From Amycolatopsis albispora (GTDB lineage: Bacteria > Actinomycetota > Actinomycetes > Mycobacteriales > Pseudonocardiaceae), in NCBI RefSeq assembly GCF_003312875.1, contig NZ_CP015163.1, positions 682,001 to 746,000 of the forward strand: a stretch of DNA of 64,000 bases, written 5' to 3'. Positions 7,833-18,480 of this stretch are shown one piece after another (position 1 is the stretch's first letter; each line of letters starts with the position of its first letter). The translations under genes were made by a program, and so were the position numbers. A model generated the notes under the pieces. It worked only from the letters and a program-made list of their open reading frames with translations. It was not told the origin of the DNA and did no database searches.

Positions 7833-9263
7833 ATGGAGTTCAGCGAAAACCAGCTTCAGGACGCGATCGTCCGCGCGAGACAAGGCGGGCCGTCTTTCCT
7901 CCTGTTGCTGATCGAGGGCCTGCGCAGCGCCCGGGACGCGGAACGGCTGAGCCAGGCCATGCTCGCGGCCGGGCCCCGGCTTTGGCTCGAACTGGACGTG
8001 TTCGTGCGCCGGGACTACCGGTGCCACCAGCGGAAACCGGTGCCGTATCGGGCGCTGGAGCTGCTGCTCGACGCCTGCCGCGCGAGCGGGTACGTGCGGG
8101 AAGCCGCCGTGGCCGCTATGTCCGAAGTGGACGACCCGGTGGTGCTGCCGGTGCTGGCGCTGCGCACGGCGGACTGGGTGCCGCAGGTCCGCGACCGCGC
8201 CCGGCGGCTCTGCCGCCAGCACTTCGACGACGCGCCGGCGCGGGTCATCACCCTCCTGGCGCCGATCGCGTATGCCGTGCGGGCCCGGCGGAACGGGGAC
8301 TGGCTCGCCAATGCGGTGGACGAGCTGCTCCGCGACGGCCCACCCGAAGCCTTGACCGCCGCGCTCTCCGCCGAGGACCGCGAAATCCGGCGCAGCGCCT
8401 ACGAGATCGGCGTGGCCGCGGGCCGGATCGACGCCGACCGGCTGGTGCACGCGGCGCTGACCGATCCCGACCTGCCCACCCGGCTCCGGTGCGCCAAGGC
8501 GGCGATCCGCACGGGCAACGCGGAGGTCCCGCACCTGCTGCTCGCCAGCGGCACCGCCGGGGTCCGCGCCGAGGCGGTGAAAGCCTTGGACGAGCCCGAA
8601 TCGGCGTTCAGCGCGTTGTCCGACCGCAGTGCGGTCGTCAGGGCTGTCGCACAGCAGATTGTGCGGCGCCACGGGATCGATCCGGCGGCGCGTTACCGCG
8701 AACTGCTGGCCGCGCACCAGCCGCCGGGGCCAGCCGTGCTCGCCGGGCTGGGCGAGACCGGCACCGAGTCCGACGGCGACCTGCTCCGGCCGTGGCTGAC
8801 GCACCCGACCGCACGCGGCCGGGCCGAAACGATCCGCGCGCTGCGGCGGCTGGGCTGCTCCGCGCCCCTGCTGCCGTTGCTCACCGACGCGTCTTCCACG
8901 GTGACCCGCCAGGTGACGCTTTCGCTGCGTCAGGAGGCGCTCGACGAGCAGGTGCTGTGGCCGGTCCTGTGGGGCCCGCATCCGCCGCACGTCCGCCGGG
9001 CGGTCCTCCGCCTGCTCCGCGCGCACAGCACCTGGACCAGGATCACGGCTGACCTCCGGATGCTGCGCGACGCGGACCCGGACCTGTGCACGCAGGCGCG
9101 CGCCGACCTCGACGCCTGGCTGGCGCGTGAGGCGGCGACCAGCTACACCACACCACAGGGCGCCCAGGCGGACGCGCTTTCCACGTTGCTCCGCGAAAAC
9201 GAAGTCGCGCTGGGTGCCGACCGGATGCGGTTGCTGCGCTTCCACCTCGGCCTGCCCGGCTGA
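7833..9263 (+). CDS. HEAT-repeat-like protein of unknown function
   Basis: A 476-residue soluble protein built almost entirely of paired amphipathic helices with recurring patterns such as REAAVAAMSEVDDPVVLPVL, VRDRARRLC and VRAEAVKALDEPESAFSALSDRSAVVRAVA, typical of HEAT/armadillo solenoids. No catalytic motif, signal peptide or membrane segment is visible. The start ATG 7833 lies behind GAGGGGGG. Solenoids of this type usually mediate protein-protein contacts; some bacterial members act on DNA or phycobilin, but nothing here supports either. Flanking genes give no clear functional link. Confidence 0.8.
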   Translation: MEFSENQLQDAIVRARQGGPSFLLLLIEGLRSARDAERLSQAMLAAGPRLWLELDVFVRRDYRCHQRKPVPYRALELLLDACRASGYVREAAVAAMSEVDDPVVLPVLALRTADWVPQVRDRARRLCRQHFDDAPARVITLLAPIAYAVRARRNGDWLANAVDELLRDGPPEALTAALSAEDREIRRSAYEIGVAAGRIDADRLVHAALTDPDLPTRLRCAKAAIRTGNAEVPHLLLASGTAGVRAEAVKALDEPESAFSALSDRSAVVRAVAQQIVRRHGIDPAARYRELLAAHQPPGPAVLAGLGETGTESDGDLLRPWLTHPTARGRAETIRALRRLGCSAPLLPLLTDASSTVTRQVTLSLRQEALDEQVLWPVLWGPHPPHVRRAVLRLLRAHSTWTRITADLRMLRDADPDLCTQARADLDAWLAREAATSYTTPQGAQADALSTLLRENEVALGADRMRLLRFHLGLPG

Positions 9264-9441
9264 GCGGTTCGCGCTGCGGGCTCGGCCCACCCCTCTCCAG
9301 AGCCGAGACCGCCGCGCGTGCCCACTGTGCCCGGACGGTCGTGTGCAAAACTTGTGCGTTTGTTGTTTCGCCTGGTCAGCGCGTGCCCCGGGGTGGCTTG
9401 TACCCTGCGGCTGGCCGGCGCACTCGTCGCGAAGGGGGATC

Positions 9442-12138
9442 ATGGCCGTCGAATTCGAGGTACTCGGAGAACTCCGGGTGCGCGTCGATGGCCGTGCCGT
9501 GGAACTGGGGCCGGTCAAGCGCCAGTGCGTGCTCGCGGCGCTGCTGCTCGACGCCAACCGGACCGTGCCGCTCGACCGGATCGCGGATCGCGTGTGGGGC
9601 GAGCGGCCGCCGCATCGCGTGCTCGGCACGCTCCGGAGCTATCTGTCGAGATTGCGCCAGGTGCTCGGCCACGAATCGATCGAGCGCGGCCCGCTCGGTT
9701 ACCGGCTCGTTGTCGAACCGGGGCGGCTCGACCTCGACCGGTACCGGGAAGCCGTCGCGTCGGGCGACTACCCCGCGGCCTTCGCGCTCTGGCGGGGCGA
9801 GCCGTTCGCCGGGTTGCACACCGCGTGGCTGGACACGGCTCGGCAGGCGCTGCTGGACGAGCACTTCGCGGCCCGGCTCGACCACCACGACGCCGCGTTG
9901 GCGGCGGGCGCGCACGCGGCAATCCTGCCCGGACTGGCCGAACTGGGCGAGGAGCACCCGTTCAACGAGCGCCTGCACGGGCAGCTGCTGCTCGCGCTGT
10001 CCCGCGACGGACGGCAAGCCGAAGCGCTCGAGCACTACGAGACCGTGCGGCGGCGGCTCGCCGAAGCACTGGGGGCCGACCCTGGCCCCGAACTACGGGA
10101 GATCCACCAGAACCTGCTAGGCGGCACCGGCGTTGTCCGTCCTCAATGGACCATTCCGAGGCAGCTGCCGCCGGACATCCGCGGGTTCGTCGGCCGCGAA
10201 CCCGCGCTGGCGGCACTGCTCGACGGGCTCGAGGCCGATTCGCCGGGGCCACTGGTCATCTCGGCCGTCGACGGCAGTGGCGGGATCGGGAAAACCACGC
10301 TCGCGGTGCGCTGGGCGCATTCGGTCAAGCACCTGTTCCCGGACGGCCAGCTCTACCTGAACCTGCGAGGTTACGGCCCCGGCGAGCCGCTCAGCCCGCA
10401 CGACGCCCTCGAATCGCTGCTCGCCGGGCTCGGCGTGGCGCCGGACCGGATCCCGCCGGGCCTGCCCGAGCGGACCGCGCTGCTGCGCAGCCGGCTCGAC
10501 GGACAGCGGATGCTGGTGCTGCTGGACAACGCCAGGGACAGCGAGCAGGTCCGCCCGCTGCTGCCCGGCGCCGACGCGCTCGTCCTGATCACCAGCCGGG
10601 CCCGGCTGCGCGGGCTGGCCGTCCGTGAAGGCGCCCGGCTGCTGACGCTGGGCCTGCTGTCCACGGAAGAGGCGCTGACGCTGCTGGGCACGGTGATCGG
10701 CGCGGAGCGCGTCGAGCGCGAGCGCGCCGCGGCCATCGAGCTGGTCGAGCTGTGCGCCCGGTTGCCGCTGGCCGTCCGGCTCGCCGCTGAGCACGCCGCG
10801 TCGAACGCCAGCCTGCCGCTCGACCACTGGGTGGGTGAGCTGCACGCGCGGCCGGACCGGTTGCGCGCGCTGTCGCTCGACGAGGACGTGACCACGGACC
10901 TCCGCGCGGTCTTCGCCTGGTCGCTGGACGCGCTGGAGCCCGAGGCGGCGAGGGTGTTCGCCCTGCTGGGCCTGCACCCCGGCAACAACTTCAGCGCCGC
11001 GGCCGTGGCCGCGCTGGCCGGGGTCCCGGTGGCGGACGTGGTTCCGGTGCTGCGGCGGCTGGTCACCGCGAGCCTGCTGGAGCAGCGCGGTGACCGGTAC
11101 GAGCTGCACGACCTGCTGCGGGAGTTCGCGCGGCACGAGGTCGTGCGCGACCCGCGAGAGGAGCAGGCCGCCAGGGAACGGCTGATGGCCTGGTACCTCC
11201 ACACCGCGCACCGCGGGACCGAGCGGCTGACCACCGCGTACCGGCTGCCGGTCGAACCGCCCCCGCCCGGGATCACGGCGCTGGAGTTCGCCGATCGCCG
11301 CGCGGCGGTCGAGTGGTTCGACGCCGAGCGCGACACGGTGCTGAAGCTGGTCCTGGGCGCGGGTGAGTCCGGCCTGCGCCGCGACGCGATCCTGCTCGCC
11401 CAGTGCTCGTGGCAGTACTTCCTGCTCCGCGGCAGCCACCGCTCTCTCATGACGGCGTACGAAGCCGCGCTGGCCTACGCGGTCGAGCTGGGCGACGAGT
11501 ACCTGGAAGCCCGGTGCTGCAACGGGTTGACCCTGCCGTACGGCTATCTCAAGAGCATCGACGACGAACTCGCCATGGGCCTGCGTGCCTCGCGGCTGGC
11601 CGCGAAACTGGGTGATGTACGGCTGCAGGCGACCTCGCAGCTGAACCTCAGCTCGATCTACAACCGCGCCGGACGCCACGAGGACGCCCGCGAGTCGGCG
11701 GTGCGAGCCAGGGAAGTCAGCCTCGGCGGCGGCGACCGCGCCACCGCGGCGATGGCGCTGAACAACCACGCCGACGCGCTCATCGGGCTCGGCCGGTACG
11801 CCGAAGCGCTGACCGCGGCCGAGCAGGCGGTGGCCGAATTCCGGGCGCACGGCGAGGTTTCGCGGCTCGTGGCCGGCCTGGAGACGGTCGCCGCCGTGCA
11901 CGCCGCCAGCGGTGACCACCGGGCCGCGATCACCGCCTACCGCGCCGCGCTGGAGTCCACTGAGGACACCCAGGCCACGGCTCGCGCGGTGGCGCTGCGC
12001 ATCGAACTCGGCCGCCAGCTGGCCGCGGCGGGCGACCGCGACGCGGCCGTGGCGACCTGGCGGCAGGCACACGAACTCGCGATCCAGCGCCAGGACCCGC
12101 TCGTCACCGAACTGGAAGCGCTGCTGGCACCGGCCTAA
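9442..12138 (+). CDS. AfsR/SARP-family transcriptional regulator
   Basis: An 898-residue regulator. Winged-helix DNA-binding domain (about 1-90, [20 protein letters not shown]), BTAD (about 95-230, ending [18 protein letters not shown]), NB-ARC ATPase (P-loop [14 protein letters not shown], Walker [22 protein letters not shown]) and a C-terminal TPR array with [21 protein letters not shown] repeats. ATG 9442 is chosen because the winged-helix starts there and AAGGGGG lies 6 bases upstream; the open frame extends further upstream without homology. It is closer to AfsR proper than the first regulator in this window. It overlaps the convergent APC transporter gene by four bases. The 177 bases before it show no clear repeat. 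Confidence 0.93.
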   Translation: MAVEFEVLGELRVRVDGRAVELGPVKRQCVLAALLLDANRTVPLDRIADRVWGERPPHRVLGTLRSYLSRLRQVLGHESIERGPLGYRLVVEPGRLDLDRYREAVASGDYPAAFALWRGEPFAGLHTAWLDTARQALLDEHFAARLDHHDAALAAGAHAAILPGLAELGEEHPFNERLHGQLLLALSRDGRQAEALEHYETVRRRLAEALGADPGPELREIHQNLLGGTGVVRPQWTIPRQLPPDIRGFVGREPALAALLDGLEADSPGPLVISAVDGSGGIGKTTLAVRWAHSVKHLFPDGQLYLNLRGYGPGEPLSPHDALESLLAGLGVAPDRIPPGLPERTALLRSRLDGQRMLVLLDNARDSEQVRPLLPGADALVLITSRARLRGLAVREGARLLTLGLLSTEEALTLLGTVIGAERVERERAAAIELVELCARLPLAVRLAAEHAASNASLPLDHWVGELHARPDRLRALSLDEDVTTDLRAVFAWSLDALEPEAARVFALLGLHPGNNFSAAAVAALAGVPVADVVPVLRRLVTASLLEQRGDRYELHDLLREFARHEVVRDPREEQAARERLMAWYLHTAHRGTERLTTAYRLPVEPPPPGITALEFADRRAAVEWFDAERDTVLKLVLGAGESGLRRDAILLAQCSWQYFLLRGSHRSLMTAYEAALAYAVELGDEYLEARCCNGLTLPYGYLKSIDDELAMGLRASRLAAKLGDVRLQATSQLNLSSIYNRAGRHEDARESAVRAREVSLGGGDRATAAMALNNHADALIGLGRYAEALTAAEQAVAEFRAHGEVSRLVAGLETVAAVHAASGDHRAAITAYRAALESTEDTQATARAVALRIELGRQLAAAGDRDAAVATWRQAHELAIQRQDPLVTELEALLAPA

Positions 12139-14111
12139 CCGCCGACGTGGATGCCGGGCCGGCGGGCCGGGTCGGCGTCGTGCTGGCGAAGGATTTCCCG
12201 CACCACCGGCGGGGTGTCGCCCTGGCCGAGGATGAGGTAGCGGAACAGGTGGGTCAGCGGACTGCCCTCCGACCACTCGAAGTAGCAGTGCGGGCGGACA
12301 CCGGTGGTGTCGCGCAGGGCGAGCAGGATGGTGGCGATCGCGTTCGGCGCCGCCGGGCTCTCGGCACGCAGGACGCGGTGGCCGTCGATCTCCACGCCCC
12401 GCACCCGGAGCACGTCGCTGAACTCGGACGGGTCGATCACGTCGATCTCCAGGAACAACACGTCGGCCGAGCCGGGGACCGGGTTGATCCCGCGTTGCTC
12501 ACCCTCCTTGGCGCGGTACTCGGCGGCGTCCCCGGCCTGGCGCTTGTTGGCGATGATGTCGAGCGCGCCGTCGAAGGCCAGCGAGTCGGTGACGAACCGG
12601 CGGGCCGCCTCGTCGAACTCGATCCGGTCGGCCCGCAGCTCGGTGGTGCGGGTGACGCGGGAGATCAGCGAGATGACGATGATGCCGCCGATGAAGGCCG
12701 CGGAGATCACGATGCCGTCCGGCTTCTCGATGATGTTCGCGCCCAGCGCGTAGAGCAGCACGAGGGTCAGCACGGCGAACCCCGCGCACGCCTTCGCCTG
12801 GCGCTTCCGCGCCGCGGAGATGGTGACCGCGACCGCGCCGGAGACCATCATCGCCAGTATCCCGGTGGCGTAGGCCCCGGCCTGCGCGTTGACGTCGGCC
12901 CCGAACACGATCGTGATCAGCACGCTGATCAGCGTGTAGACCAGCACTACCGGCCGGACCGCGCGGCCCCACTCGGGCGCCATGCCGTAGGCGGGCAGGT
13001 ACCGCGGCACGATGTTGATCAGCCCGGCCATCGCCGACGCGCCGGCGAACCACAGGATGAGCACGCTGCTGATGTCGTAGGCGGTGCCGAAGAAACCGCC
13101 GAGGTACTCGTGCGCCAGGTAGGCCAGCGCGCGGCCGTTGGCCTCACCGCCCTCGGCGAACTTCTCCGGCGGGATCAGCACGGTGGTGATGAAGCTGGTG
13201 CTGATCAGGTAGACCGACATGATCAACGCGGCCGCGGTGAGCAGCCGCCGGGTGTTGCGGACCCGCGCCTCGAGCCGCTCCTCCGGCGTTTTCCCCTTCG
13301 CGGCGACCAGCGGCATCATGCTGACCCCGGTCTCGAAGCCGGACAGGCCCAGCACGAGCAGCGGGAAGGCGATGATCGCGGGCCCGACGATGTCGCCGAT
13401 CCCGCCACCGGCGGTCAGCGCGTCGGTCCAGCGGCCCAGTGCCTCGGGATGGGCGAACAGTTCGACCACGCCCGCGCCGACCACCACGGCGTTGAGCAGC
13501 AGGAAAACCGCGACCAGCGGGATCGCCACGCCGACCGCCTCGCTGAAGCCGAGCAGGAACACCCCGCCCAGCACCAGCAGCAGGAGCACGGTGATCAGCA
13601 CCGCCTGCCCGTGCAGGAAGCCGGGCACCGCCGGGTTCTCCAGCAGGTGCACGGTGGCGTCGGCGGAGGACAGGGTGATCGTGATGATCCACGAGGTGGC
13701 CACGAAACCCAGTAGCGCCAGCACAAAAAGCTTGCCGCGCCAGAACGGCAGCAGGTCCTCCAGCATGGCCACCGAGCCCTGCCCGTGCGGGCTCTCCCTG
13801 GCCACCCGCCAGTACATCGGCAGCATGCCGAGCAGGGTCAGCGCCACGATGAGCAGCGTGGCCAGCGGGGACAGCGCCCCGGCGGCGAGCGCGGCGATGC
13901 CGGGCAGGTAGGACAGCGTGGAGAAGTAGTCCACGCCGGTCAGGCACATCACCTTCCACCAGGACTGCGGCCGGCCGTGGCCCTCGCTCTCCGGGCCGAC
14001 CGGCGGCACGCGGTGTGCCAGCAGCCAGCGCGCCGCCCGCCCGGCCGGTGGCGCCGCCCGCACCGGGCTGTCCACCGATTCCGGCACGGCCAACTCGTCC
14101 GTGCTGCTCAC
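12135..14111 (-). CDS. APC-superfamily amino acid/potassium-type permease
   Basis: A 658-residue transporter with about 12 membrane segments between residues 60 and 500 (starting [26 protein letters not shown]) and a cytosolic C-terminal domain of about 140 residues. The stretch [33 protein letters not shown] is the typical loop of actinobacterial APC proteins. It imports an amino acid or cation by coupling to the ion gradient; the substrate is not readable. Start GTG 14111 is supported by GGGGAGG four bases upstream, and a longer open frame upstream is rejected. Its stop overlaps the stop of the convergent AfsR-type gene by 4 bases. Confidence 0.88.
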   Translation of the reverse strand: MSSTDELAVPESVDSPVRAAPPAGRAARWLLAHRVPPVGPESEGHGRPQSWWKVMCLTGVDYFSTLSYLPGIAALAAGALSPLATLLIVALTLLGMLPMYWRVARESPHGQGSVAMLEDLLPFWRGKLFVLALLGFVATSWIITITLSSADATVHLLENPAVPGFLHGQAVLITVLLLLVLGGVFLLGFSEAVGVAIPLVAVFLLLNAVVVGAGVVELFAHPEALGRWTDALTAGGGIGDIVGPAIIAFPLLVLGLSGFETGVSMMPLVAAKGKTPEERLEARVRNTRRLLTAAALIMSVYLISTSFITTVLIPPEKFAEGGEANGRALAYLAHEYLGGFFGTAYDISSVLILWFAGASAMAGLINIVPRYLPAYGMAPEWGRAVRPVVLVYTLISVLITIVFGADVNAQAGAYATGILAMMVSGAVAVTISAARKRQAKACAGFAVLTLVLLYALGANIIEKPDGIVISAAFIGGIIVISLISRVTRTTELRADRIEFDEAARRFVTDSLAFDGALDIIANKRQAGDAAEYRAKEGEQRGINPVPGSADVLFLEIDVIDPSEFSDVLRVRGVEIDGHRVLRAESPAAPNAIATILLALRDTTGVRPHCYFEWSEGSPLTHLFRYLILGQGDTPPVVREILRQHDADPARRPGIHVGG

Positions 14112-14262
14112 GCTGCCTCCCCGACGATGGTGCTGCTTCCCGAGTCGATCGCCTTTGTCCAGGAAACCGACGGAAAACGCGCGGCGAAGCCGGATACTTT
14201 TACGGCATATTGACGGGGATGGCCGGGGAAACGCGGCGATCCGGACTTTTCGGAACGCCGTG

Positions 14263-15084
14263 CTAGTGCCTTGGCAGGCCGAACTTCCGGCCGAACAGGA
14301 CGCGGAACGCCGCTTCGGGCAACATCGCGCGGATGGCGGGCAGCGTTTTCGCCTGGAACCCGGGCCGGTAACGCGGTGGGAGCCGGTCGGCTTCGACGGC
14401 ACGGGTGATCGTGCGCGCGAACACCGTCGGCGGGCGGCCCTCGCGCTGGGTTCTCGCGAAGGTCTCGACCACCGAGTCGCGGGCGGTGGCGTAAGCGGCG
14501 ATCCCGGGTTCCGCGCGCTGGGCCGCGTCGGCCGCTCCGGTGCGGACGCTCGTGCCCTGCACGCAGGTCGCGTCCACGCCGAAGGGCGCGACCTCGTAGC
14601 GCAGCGCGTCGACGTAGTGCTCCAGTGCGGCCTTGCTCGCGGAATACACCGCGTGGAACGGAATGGCGGCGACCGCCGCGCTGGAACTCAGGAAGATCAG
14701 CCGTCCGCCCGAGGCGTGACGCATCGACGGCAACACCGCGCGCACCACGCGGTGCGCACCGAGGAAATAGGCGTCCAGCTGCCGCAGGGCCAGTTCCGGC
14801 GTGGTTTCCTCCACCGCACCCGCGACGTAGTGCCCCGCGCTGTAGACGAGCGCGTCGATCCGCCCGGCGCGGTCGAGCACCTCCTCGACGCACCGGGTGG
14901 CGGATGCTTCGCCGGTCACGTCCAAGATGACCGGCTCGATACCGGGCGGCGGGGTGCGCGACCACGTCCGGCTGGTGCCGAAAACCCGGTGCCCCCTGGC
15001 CGCGAGCGAGACCGACGCGGCGTGCCCGATGCCCGAAGACGCACCCGCGACCAGGACAACGCGGCCCGGCCGGTTTCCGCTCAT
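14263..15084 (-). CDS. Short-chain dehydrogenase/reductase
   Basis: A 273-residue classical SDR. The N-terminal nucleotide-binding motif is AGASSGIG (residues about 13-20). TSRTW after beta-2 suggests NADP preference. The usual NNAG is YSAG here. Catalytic Ser lies in FLSSSAAV and the YSASK motif supplies Tyr and Lys (about residues 146-150). The enzyme would oxidise an alcohol or reduce a carbonyl in the cytoplasm; the substrate is unknown. It lies 150 bases upstream of the APC transporter on the same strand, with no obvious link. The 150-base gap contains no recognisable site. Confidence 0.9.
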   Translation of the reverse strand: MSGNRPGRVVLVAGASSGIGHAASVSLAARGHRVFGTSRTWSRTPPPGIEPVILDVTGEASATRCVEEVLDRAGRIDALVYSAGHYVAGAVEETTPELALRQLDAYFLGAHRVVRAVLPSMRHASGGRLIFLSSSAAVAAIPFHAVYSASKAALEHYVDALRYEVAPFGVDATCVQGTSVRTGAADAAQRAEPGIAAYATARDSVVETFARTQREGRPPTVFARTITRAVEADRLPPRYRPGFQAKTLPAIRAMLPEAAFRVLFGRKFGLPRH

Positions 15085-15216
15085 GCGCCCACCCCCGTGG
15101 CGTCGATGGAAACCGCAGGATAACCGGGTGGTGGCGGGGATTGAGCGATTTCGGAGCTGACTGACCTCGACGCTGTGTGTTGGACGCCCGGGCCGCCGGG
15201 ACCGAGCATGGAAGGC

Positions 15217-15384
15217 ATGACCTCCCCGGCCGAGCTGGTTCAGTTGAGGCGTGCGTTCGCGATCCGGATCGCCGTCGCCGGGGTGGTCCTGTGCCTCGCG
15301 GGCGCGCCGCTGGCGGGCTTGGCGGTCCTGCTCATCGCGGCGTGGCTGTCAGCTGCTGGAGCAACGCCCGCGCCGCCGGATTGA
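15217..15384 (+). CDS. Small predicted membrane protein
   Basis: A 55-residue open frame (MTSPAELVQLRRAFAIRIAV) with a hydrophobic stretch at about residues 15-48 that could make one long or two short membrane helices around a Gly/Pro-containing turn. An upstream in-frame ATG at 15208 is possible. Its 3' end overlaps the convergent LysR gene by 53 bases. No family is recognised. It is listed because the hydrophobic pattern and codon use look real, but there is no homology evidence and the ribosome site is weak. Confidence 0.4.
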   Translation: MTSPAELVQLRRAFAIRIAVAGVVLCLAGAPLAGLAVLLIAAWLSAAGATPAPPD

Positions 15385-16204
15385 CCTGCTCGCGCAGGCG
15401 GCCCGCGAGGTGGATCGTCCTGGCCAGGGCGGGCTGGGTGAGCTGCGCGTGCGGCAGCCCGCTGCGCTCGGCGATGGGCTCGGGCACCACGCCGAGCCCG
15501 AGTCCCGCCGCGACCAGCTCGACCAGGAGCGGGATGTGCGTGGCTTCGCAGACCTGGCGGTAGCGCACCCCGGCCTCGACGAACCCGCGGTCGACGAGCC
15601 TTTCCAGGCCGCTGCCGGTGAAGCTGACGAACGGCTCGCCGTCGCACTCGGCCAGCCGCACGCGCCGCCGGTGCGCCAGCCGGTGGCCGGGGTGGCACAG
15701 CAGCGCCATGCGTTGCTCCCACTGCGCGAAGCTGACCAGCTCGCCGGGGAGGGCGGCGTCGGCGGCCAGGTAGGCGAGGTCCAGCTCGCCGTCCAGGATG
15801 GCGCGGGTCAGCTCGGGCACCATGCCGTCGCGGACGTGGATGCGCACGCCGGGGTAGCGGCGCCGGAAGGTGCCGAGTTCGGCGGGCAGGTCGACCTCGG
15901 TCAGCGTCTGGATGGTGCCGACCGCGACGCGCCCGGTGGACAGCCCGGCGACCGCCGCCACCTCACCCCGCGCGGCGTCGAGGTCGGCGGTGATCCGGTG
16001 GGCCATCGGCAGCAGCGCGCGGCCCGCCTCGGTCAGCAGCACGCGGCGCGTGGTGCGCTCGAACAGCGGCGCACCGAGGGAGGCTTCGAGCTTGCGGACC
16101 GAGGCGCTCAGCGCGGACTGCACAATATGCACCTCCCGCGCGGCGGCGGTGAAACTCCCGTGCCGCACCACGGCGAGAAAGTGCTCGAGCTGCCGGAGTT
16201 CCAT
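15332..16204 (-). CDS. LysR-family transcriptional regulator
   Basis: A 290-residue LysR protein. The N-terminal winged HTH (about 1-60, MELRQLEHFLAVVRHGSFTAAAREVHIVQSALSASVRKLEASLGAPLFERTTR pattern, read in parts) is followed by a type 2 periplasmic-binding-like effector domain (about 90-285). Start is ATG 16204. Only 34 bases separate it from the divergent methyltransferase gene, so the promoters must overlap and that gene is the best target (inference). The effector is unknown. Confidence 0.93.
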   Translation of the reverse strand: MELRQLEHFLAVVRHGSFTAAAREVHIVQSALSASVRKLEASLGAPLFERTTRRVLLTEAGRALLPMAHRITADLDAARGEVAAVAGLSTGRVAVGTIQTLTEVDLPAELGTFRRRYPGVRIHVRDGMVPELTRAILDGELDLAYLAADAALPGELVSFAQWEQRMALLCHPGHRLAHRRRVRLAECDGEPFVSFTGSGLERLVDRGFVEAGVRYRQVCEATHIPLLVELVAAGLGLGVVPEPIAERSGLPHAQLTQPALARTIHLAGRLREQVNPAARALLQQLTATPR

Positions 16205-16238
16205 CCAGCGATGCTATCGATGAATCCGATGGGCTACC

Positions 16239-16880
16239 GTGCTGTCCGTGACGGGAGACAACTGGGAGGCCGACACACGGGCGTCCTACGACACCGTGGC
16301 GGAAAGCTACGCCGACCAGGTCCGCGGCGCCATCGCCCACTATCCGTACCTACGGGCAGCACTGGCGGCGTTCGCGGAAAGCACGGGCGGCGGTCCGGTT
16401 GCCGACATCGGCTGCGGCCCGGGAGAAGTCACCGCCCACCTCAACGAACTCGGGGTTGAGGCCTTCGGCATCGACCTGTCACCCGCGATGATCGCGCTGG
16501 CCCGCCGAACCCACCCCGGCCTGCGGTTCGAGGTGGGCTCGATGGTGGCCCTGGAACTGCCCGCGGCTTCGGTGGGTGGCCTGCTCGCCTGGCAGTCGCT
16601 GATCCACGTGCCGGACGCCGAGATTCCCGCGGTACTCGCGGGTTTCCACCGCGTGCTGCGTCCTGGCGGACCGCTGCAGCTCCTGTTCCACGTCGGCGAC
16701 ACGTCACGGCTGAAGACCGAGGGCTACGGCGGCCACCCGATGAAGGTGCGGGTGCACCGCCGCCGCCCGGAGCGGGTGTCGGCCTGGCTGCGCGCCGCCG
16801 GGTTCGAGGTGGAGGCGGAGCTCCTGCTCGACCCGGCGGCGGAAGTCCCGCAGGCGGTGCTGTTCGCACGCCGCGGCTGA
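16239..16880 (+). CDS. Class I SAM-dependent methyltransferase
   Basis: A 213-residue Rossmann methyltransferase. Motif I is VADIGCGPGEVTAHL (about residues 53-67), motif II contains AFGIDLSPAMIALARRTHP, and LLAWQSLIHVPD and FHRVLRPGGPLQLLFHV match motifs IV-V of the Methyltransf_11/25 families. SAM binding is clear; the acceptor is not. GTG codons at 16239 and 16248 are both possible starts. It is divergent from the LysR gene by 34 bases and probably controlled by it. Confidence 0.9.
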   Translation: MLSVTGDNWEADTRASYDTVAESYADQVRGAIAHYPYLRAALAAFAESTGGGPVADIGCGPGEVTAHLNELGVEAFGIDLSPAMIALARRTHPGLRFEVGSMVALELPAASVGGLLAWQSLIHVPDAEIPAVLAGFHRVLRPGGPLQLLFHVGDTSRLKTEGYGGHPMKVRVHRRRPERVSAWLRAAGFEVEAELLLDPAAEVPQAVLFARRG

Positions 16881-16896
16881 CCACGGCGCGGCTCGC

Positions 16897-18393
16897 TCAG
16901 GCGGCGGCCAGTTCCGGCTGTGCCTTCTGTGCCTTCTGCCGCAGCGCCGTCATGCCGACCACGGCGAATACCACCACAACGACCGCGCTGATGGTCGCCA
17001 CCGTGTGCAGGCCCGAGCTGAACGCGTCCCGCGCGGCGCCCAGTAGCGACTGGTCACCGTGCACCACCGCGCCCGCCAGGCTGTCGCCCGCCGGCGAGCC
17101 GGCTGGGAAGTCCACTTCGGACCGGTACACCGCGGTGCCGATGCTGCCGAACACCGCGATCCCCATCGCGATGCCGAATTCCGCGGTGGTCTCCGACATC
17201 GCCGACGCCGCGCCCGCCTTCCGCGGCGGCACCGAGCTGATCACCATCTCGGTGCACAGCACGCCCTGCGGACCCATGCCGAACGCCGCCACCGACACGC
17301 CGAGCACCAGCACCAGCAGCCCACTGCCCGCCTCGGCCATGGTGAACAGCAGCATGCCGCCTGCCGCGACGAGCATGCCCGCCCCCAGCACGAACTCCGG
17401 CCGGAACCGCCGCGCCAGCTTCGGCGCGATCAGCGAACCGGCGACCACCGCACCGGCCTGCGGCACCAGCGCCACCCCGGCCTGCGCCGCCGACAGCCCC
17501 TCGACCAGCTGCAGATACTGGTTCACCAGCAGGAAAACCCCACCCATGGTGAGCGCCCCGACCAGCACGATGCCCAGCGCCGCGGCGAACTTCTGGTCGC
17601 GGAACAGGGTCAGGTCCAGCATCGGGTGCGCCAGCGTCCGCTGCCGCCGCACGAACACCGCGCCGACCGCGATACCGGCCACCAGCGCGAAGACGCTGGC
17701 CGCGTCCGGGCCGTCCTTGGCGAATTCCTTCAGCGCGTAGACGATCGGCAGCACCGCACCGAGCCACAGCGCGACGCTGGCCAGGTCGAGCTTGCCCGCC
17801 TGCTCGTCGCGGTACTCCGGCAGCAGCTTCGGCGCGGTCACCAGCAGCAGCACCATCACCGGCACGGCCAGCAGGAACACCGCACCCCAGTGCGCCACCT
17901 CCAGCAGCGCCCCGCCGACCACCGGGCCGATCACCATGCCGCCCATGAAGCAGCTCATCCACACCGCGATCGCCGTGCCGCGCTGCTTGGCGTCGGTGAA
18001 CATGTTGCTGATCAGCGCCAGCGTCGACGGCATGAGCGTGGCACCGGCGACCCCGAGCACCGCCCGCGCCGCGATCAGCATCGCCGGATCGGTGGCGAAC
18101 GCCGCCGCGATCGAGGCCAGCCCGAACGCCGCACCGCCGATCATCAGCAGTTTCCGCCGCCCGATCCGATCACCGAGCGTGCCCATGGTGACCAGGAACC
18201 CGGCGATCATGAAGCCGTAGATGTCGATGATCCACAGCAGCTCGCTGCCGTCGGGCCGCAGGTCGGCGGCCAGGTGCGGGACCGCGAGGTGCAGCACGCT
18301 CATGTCCAGCGACAGCAGCAGCGTCGGCAGCGCCAGCACGGCCAGCCCGATCCATTCCCGCCGCCCGGCCCGCTTTGTGGTGTCCGTGTTCAT
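16897..18393 (-). CDS. DHA2-family MFS multidrug efflux transporter
   Basis: A 498-residue major facilitator with 14 predicted membrane segments, as in EmrB/QacA drug/H+ antiporters. The N-terminal half contains the loop 2-3 motif A variant GTLGDRIGRRKLL, TM5 motif C-like residues near VVGGALLEV, and the motif LDMSVLHLAVPHLAADL that resembles LD-TVVNVALP of DHA2 pumps. ATG 18393 has GAGG upstream and is the start of homology. It lies 87 bases after an APH-like kinase gene on the same strand, in a group with an FAD monooxygenase and a broken tetR. It probably exports a toxic small molecule. Confidence 0.93.
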   Translation of the reverse strand: MNTDTTKRAGRREWIGLAVLALPTLLLSLDMSVLHLAVPHLAADLRPDGSELLWIIDIYGFMIAGFLVTMGTLGDRIGRRKLLMIGGAAFGLASIAAAFATDPAMLIAARAVLGVAGATLMPSTLALISNMFTDAKQRGTAIAVWMSCFMGGMVIGPVVGGALLEVAHWGAVFLLAVPVMVLLLVTAPKLLPEYRDEQAGKLDLASVALWLGAVLPIVYALKEFAKDGPDAASVFALVAGIAVGAVFVRRQRTLAHPMLDLTLFRDQKFAAALGIVLVGALTMGGVFLLVNQYLQLVEGLSAAQAGVALVPQAGAVVAGSLIAPKLARRFRPEFVLGAGMLVAAGGMLLFTMAEAGSGLLVLVLGVSVAAFGMGPQGVLCTEMVISSVPPRKAGAASAMSETTAEFGIAMGIAVFGSIGTAVYRSEVDFPAGSPAGDSLAGAVVHGDQSLLGAARDAFSSGLHTVATISAVVVVVFAVVGMTALRQKAQKAQPELAAA

Positions 18394-18480
18394 GGTCCCG
18401 TCCTCGCGTTGGTGTTTTCCGCTCTCACCACCACGACGAACGGACACGCCGCCAACCGACATCGGGCCGGGAACTTTTTT

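Noticed and set aside
7338..9629. 763-residue minus-strand frame under the HEAT-repeat gene
   Set aside because: No motif and wrong GC3 pattern. The plus-strand frame has the consistent helix-pair pattern.
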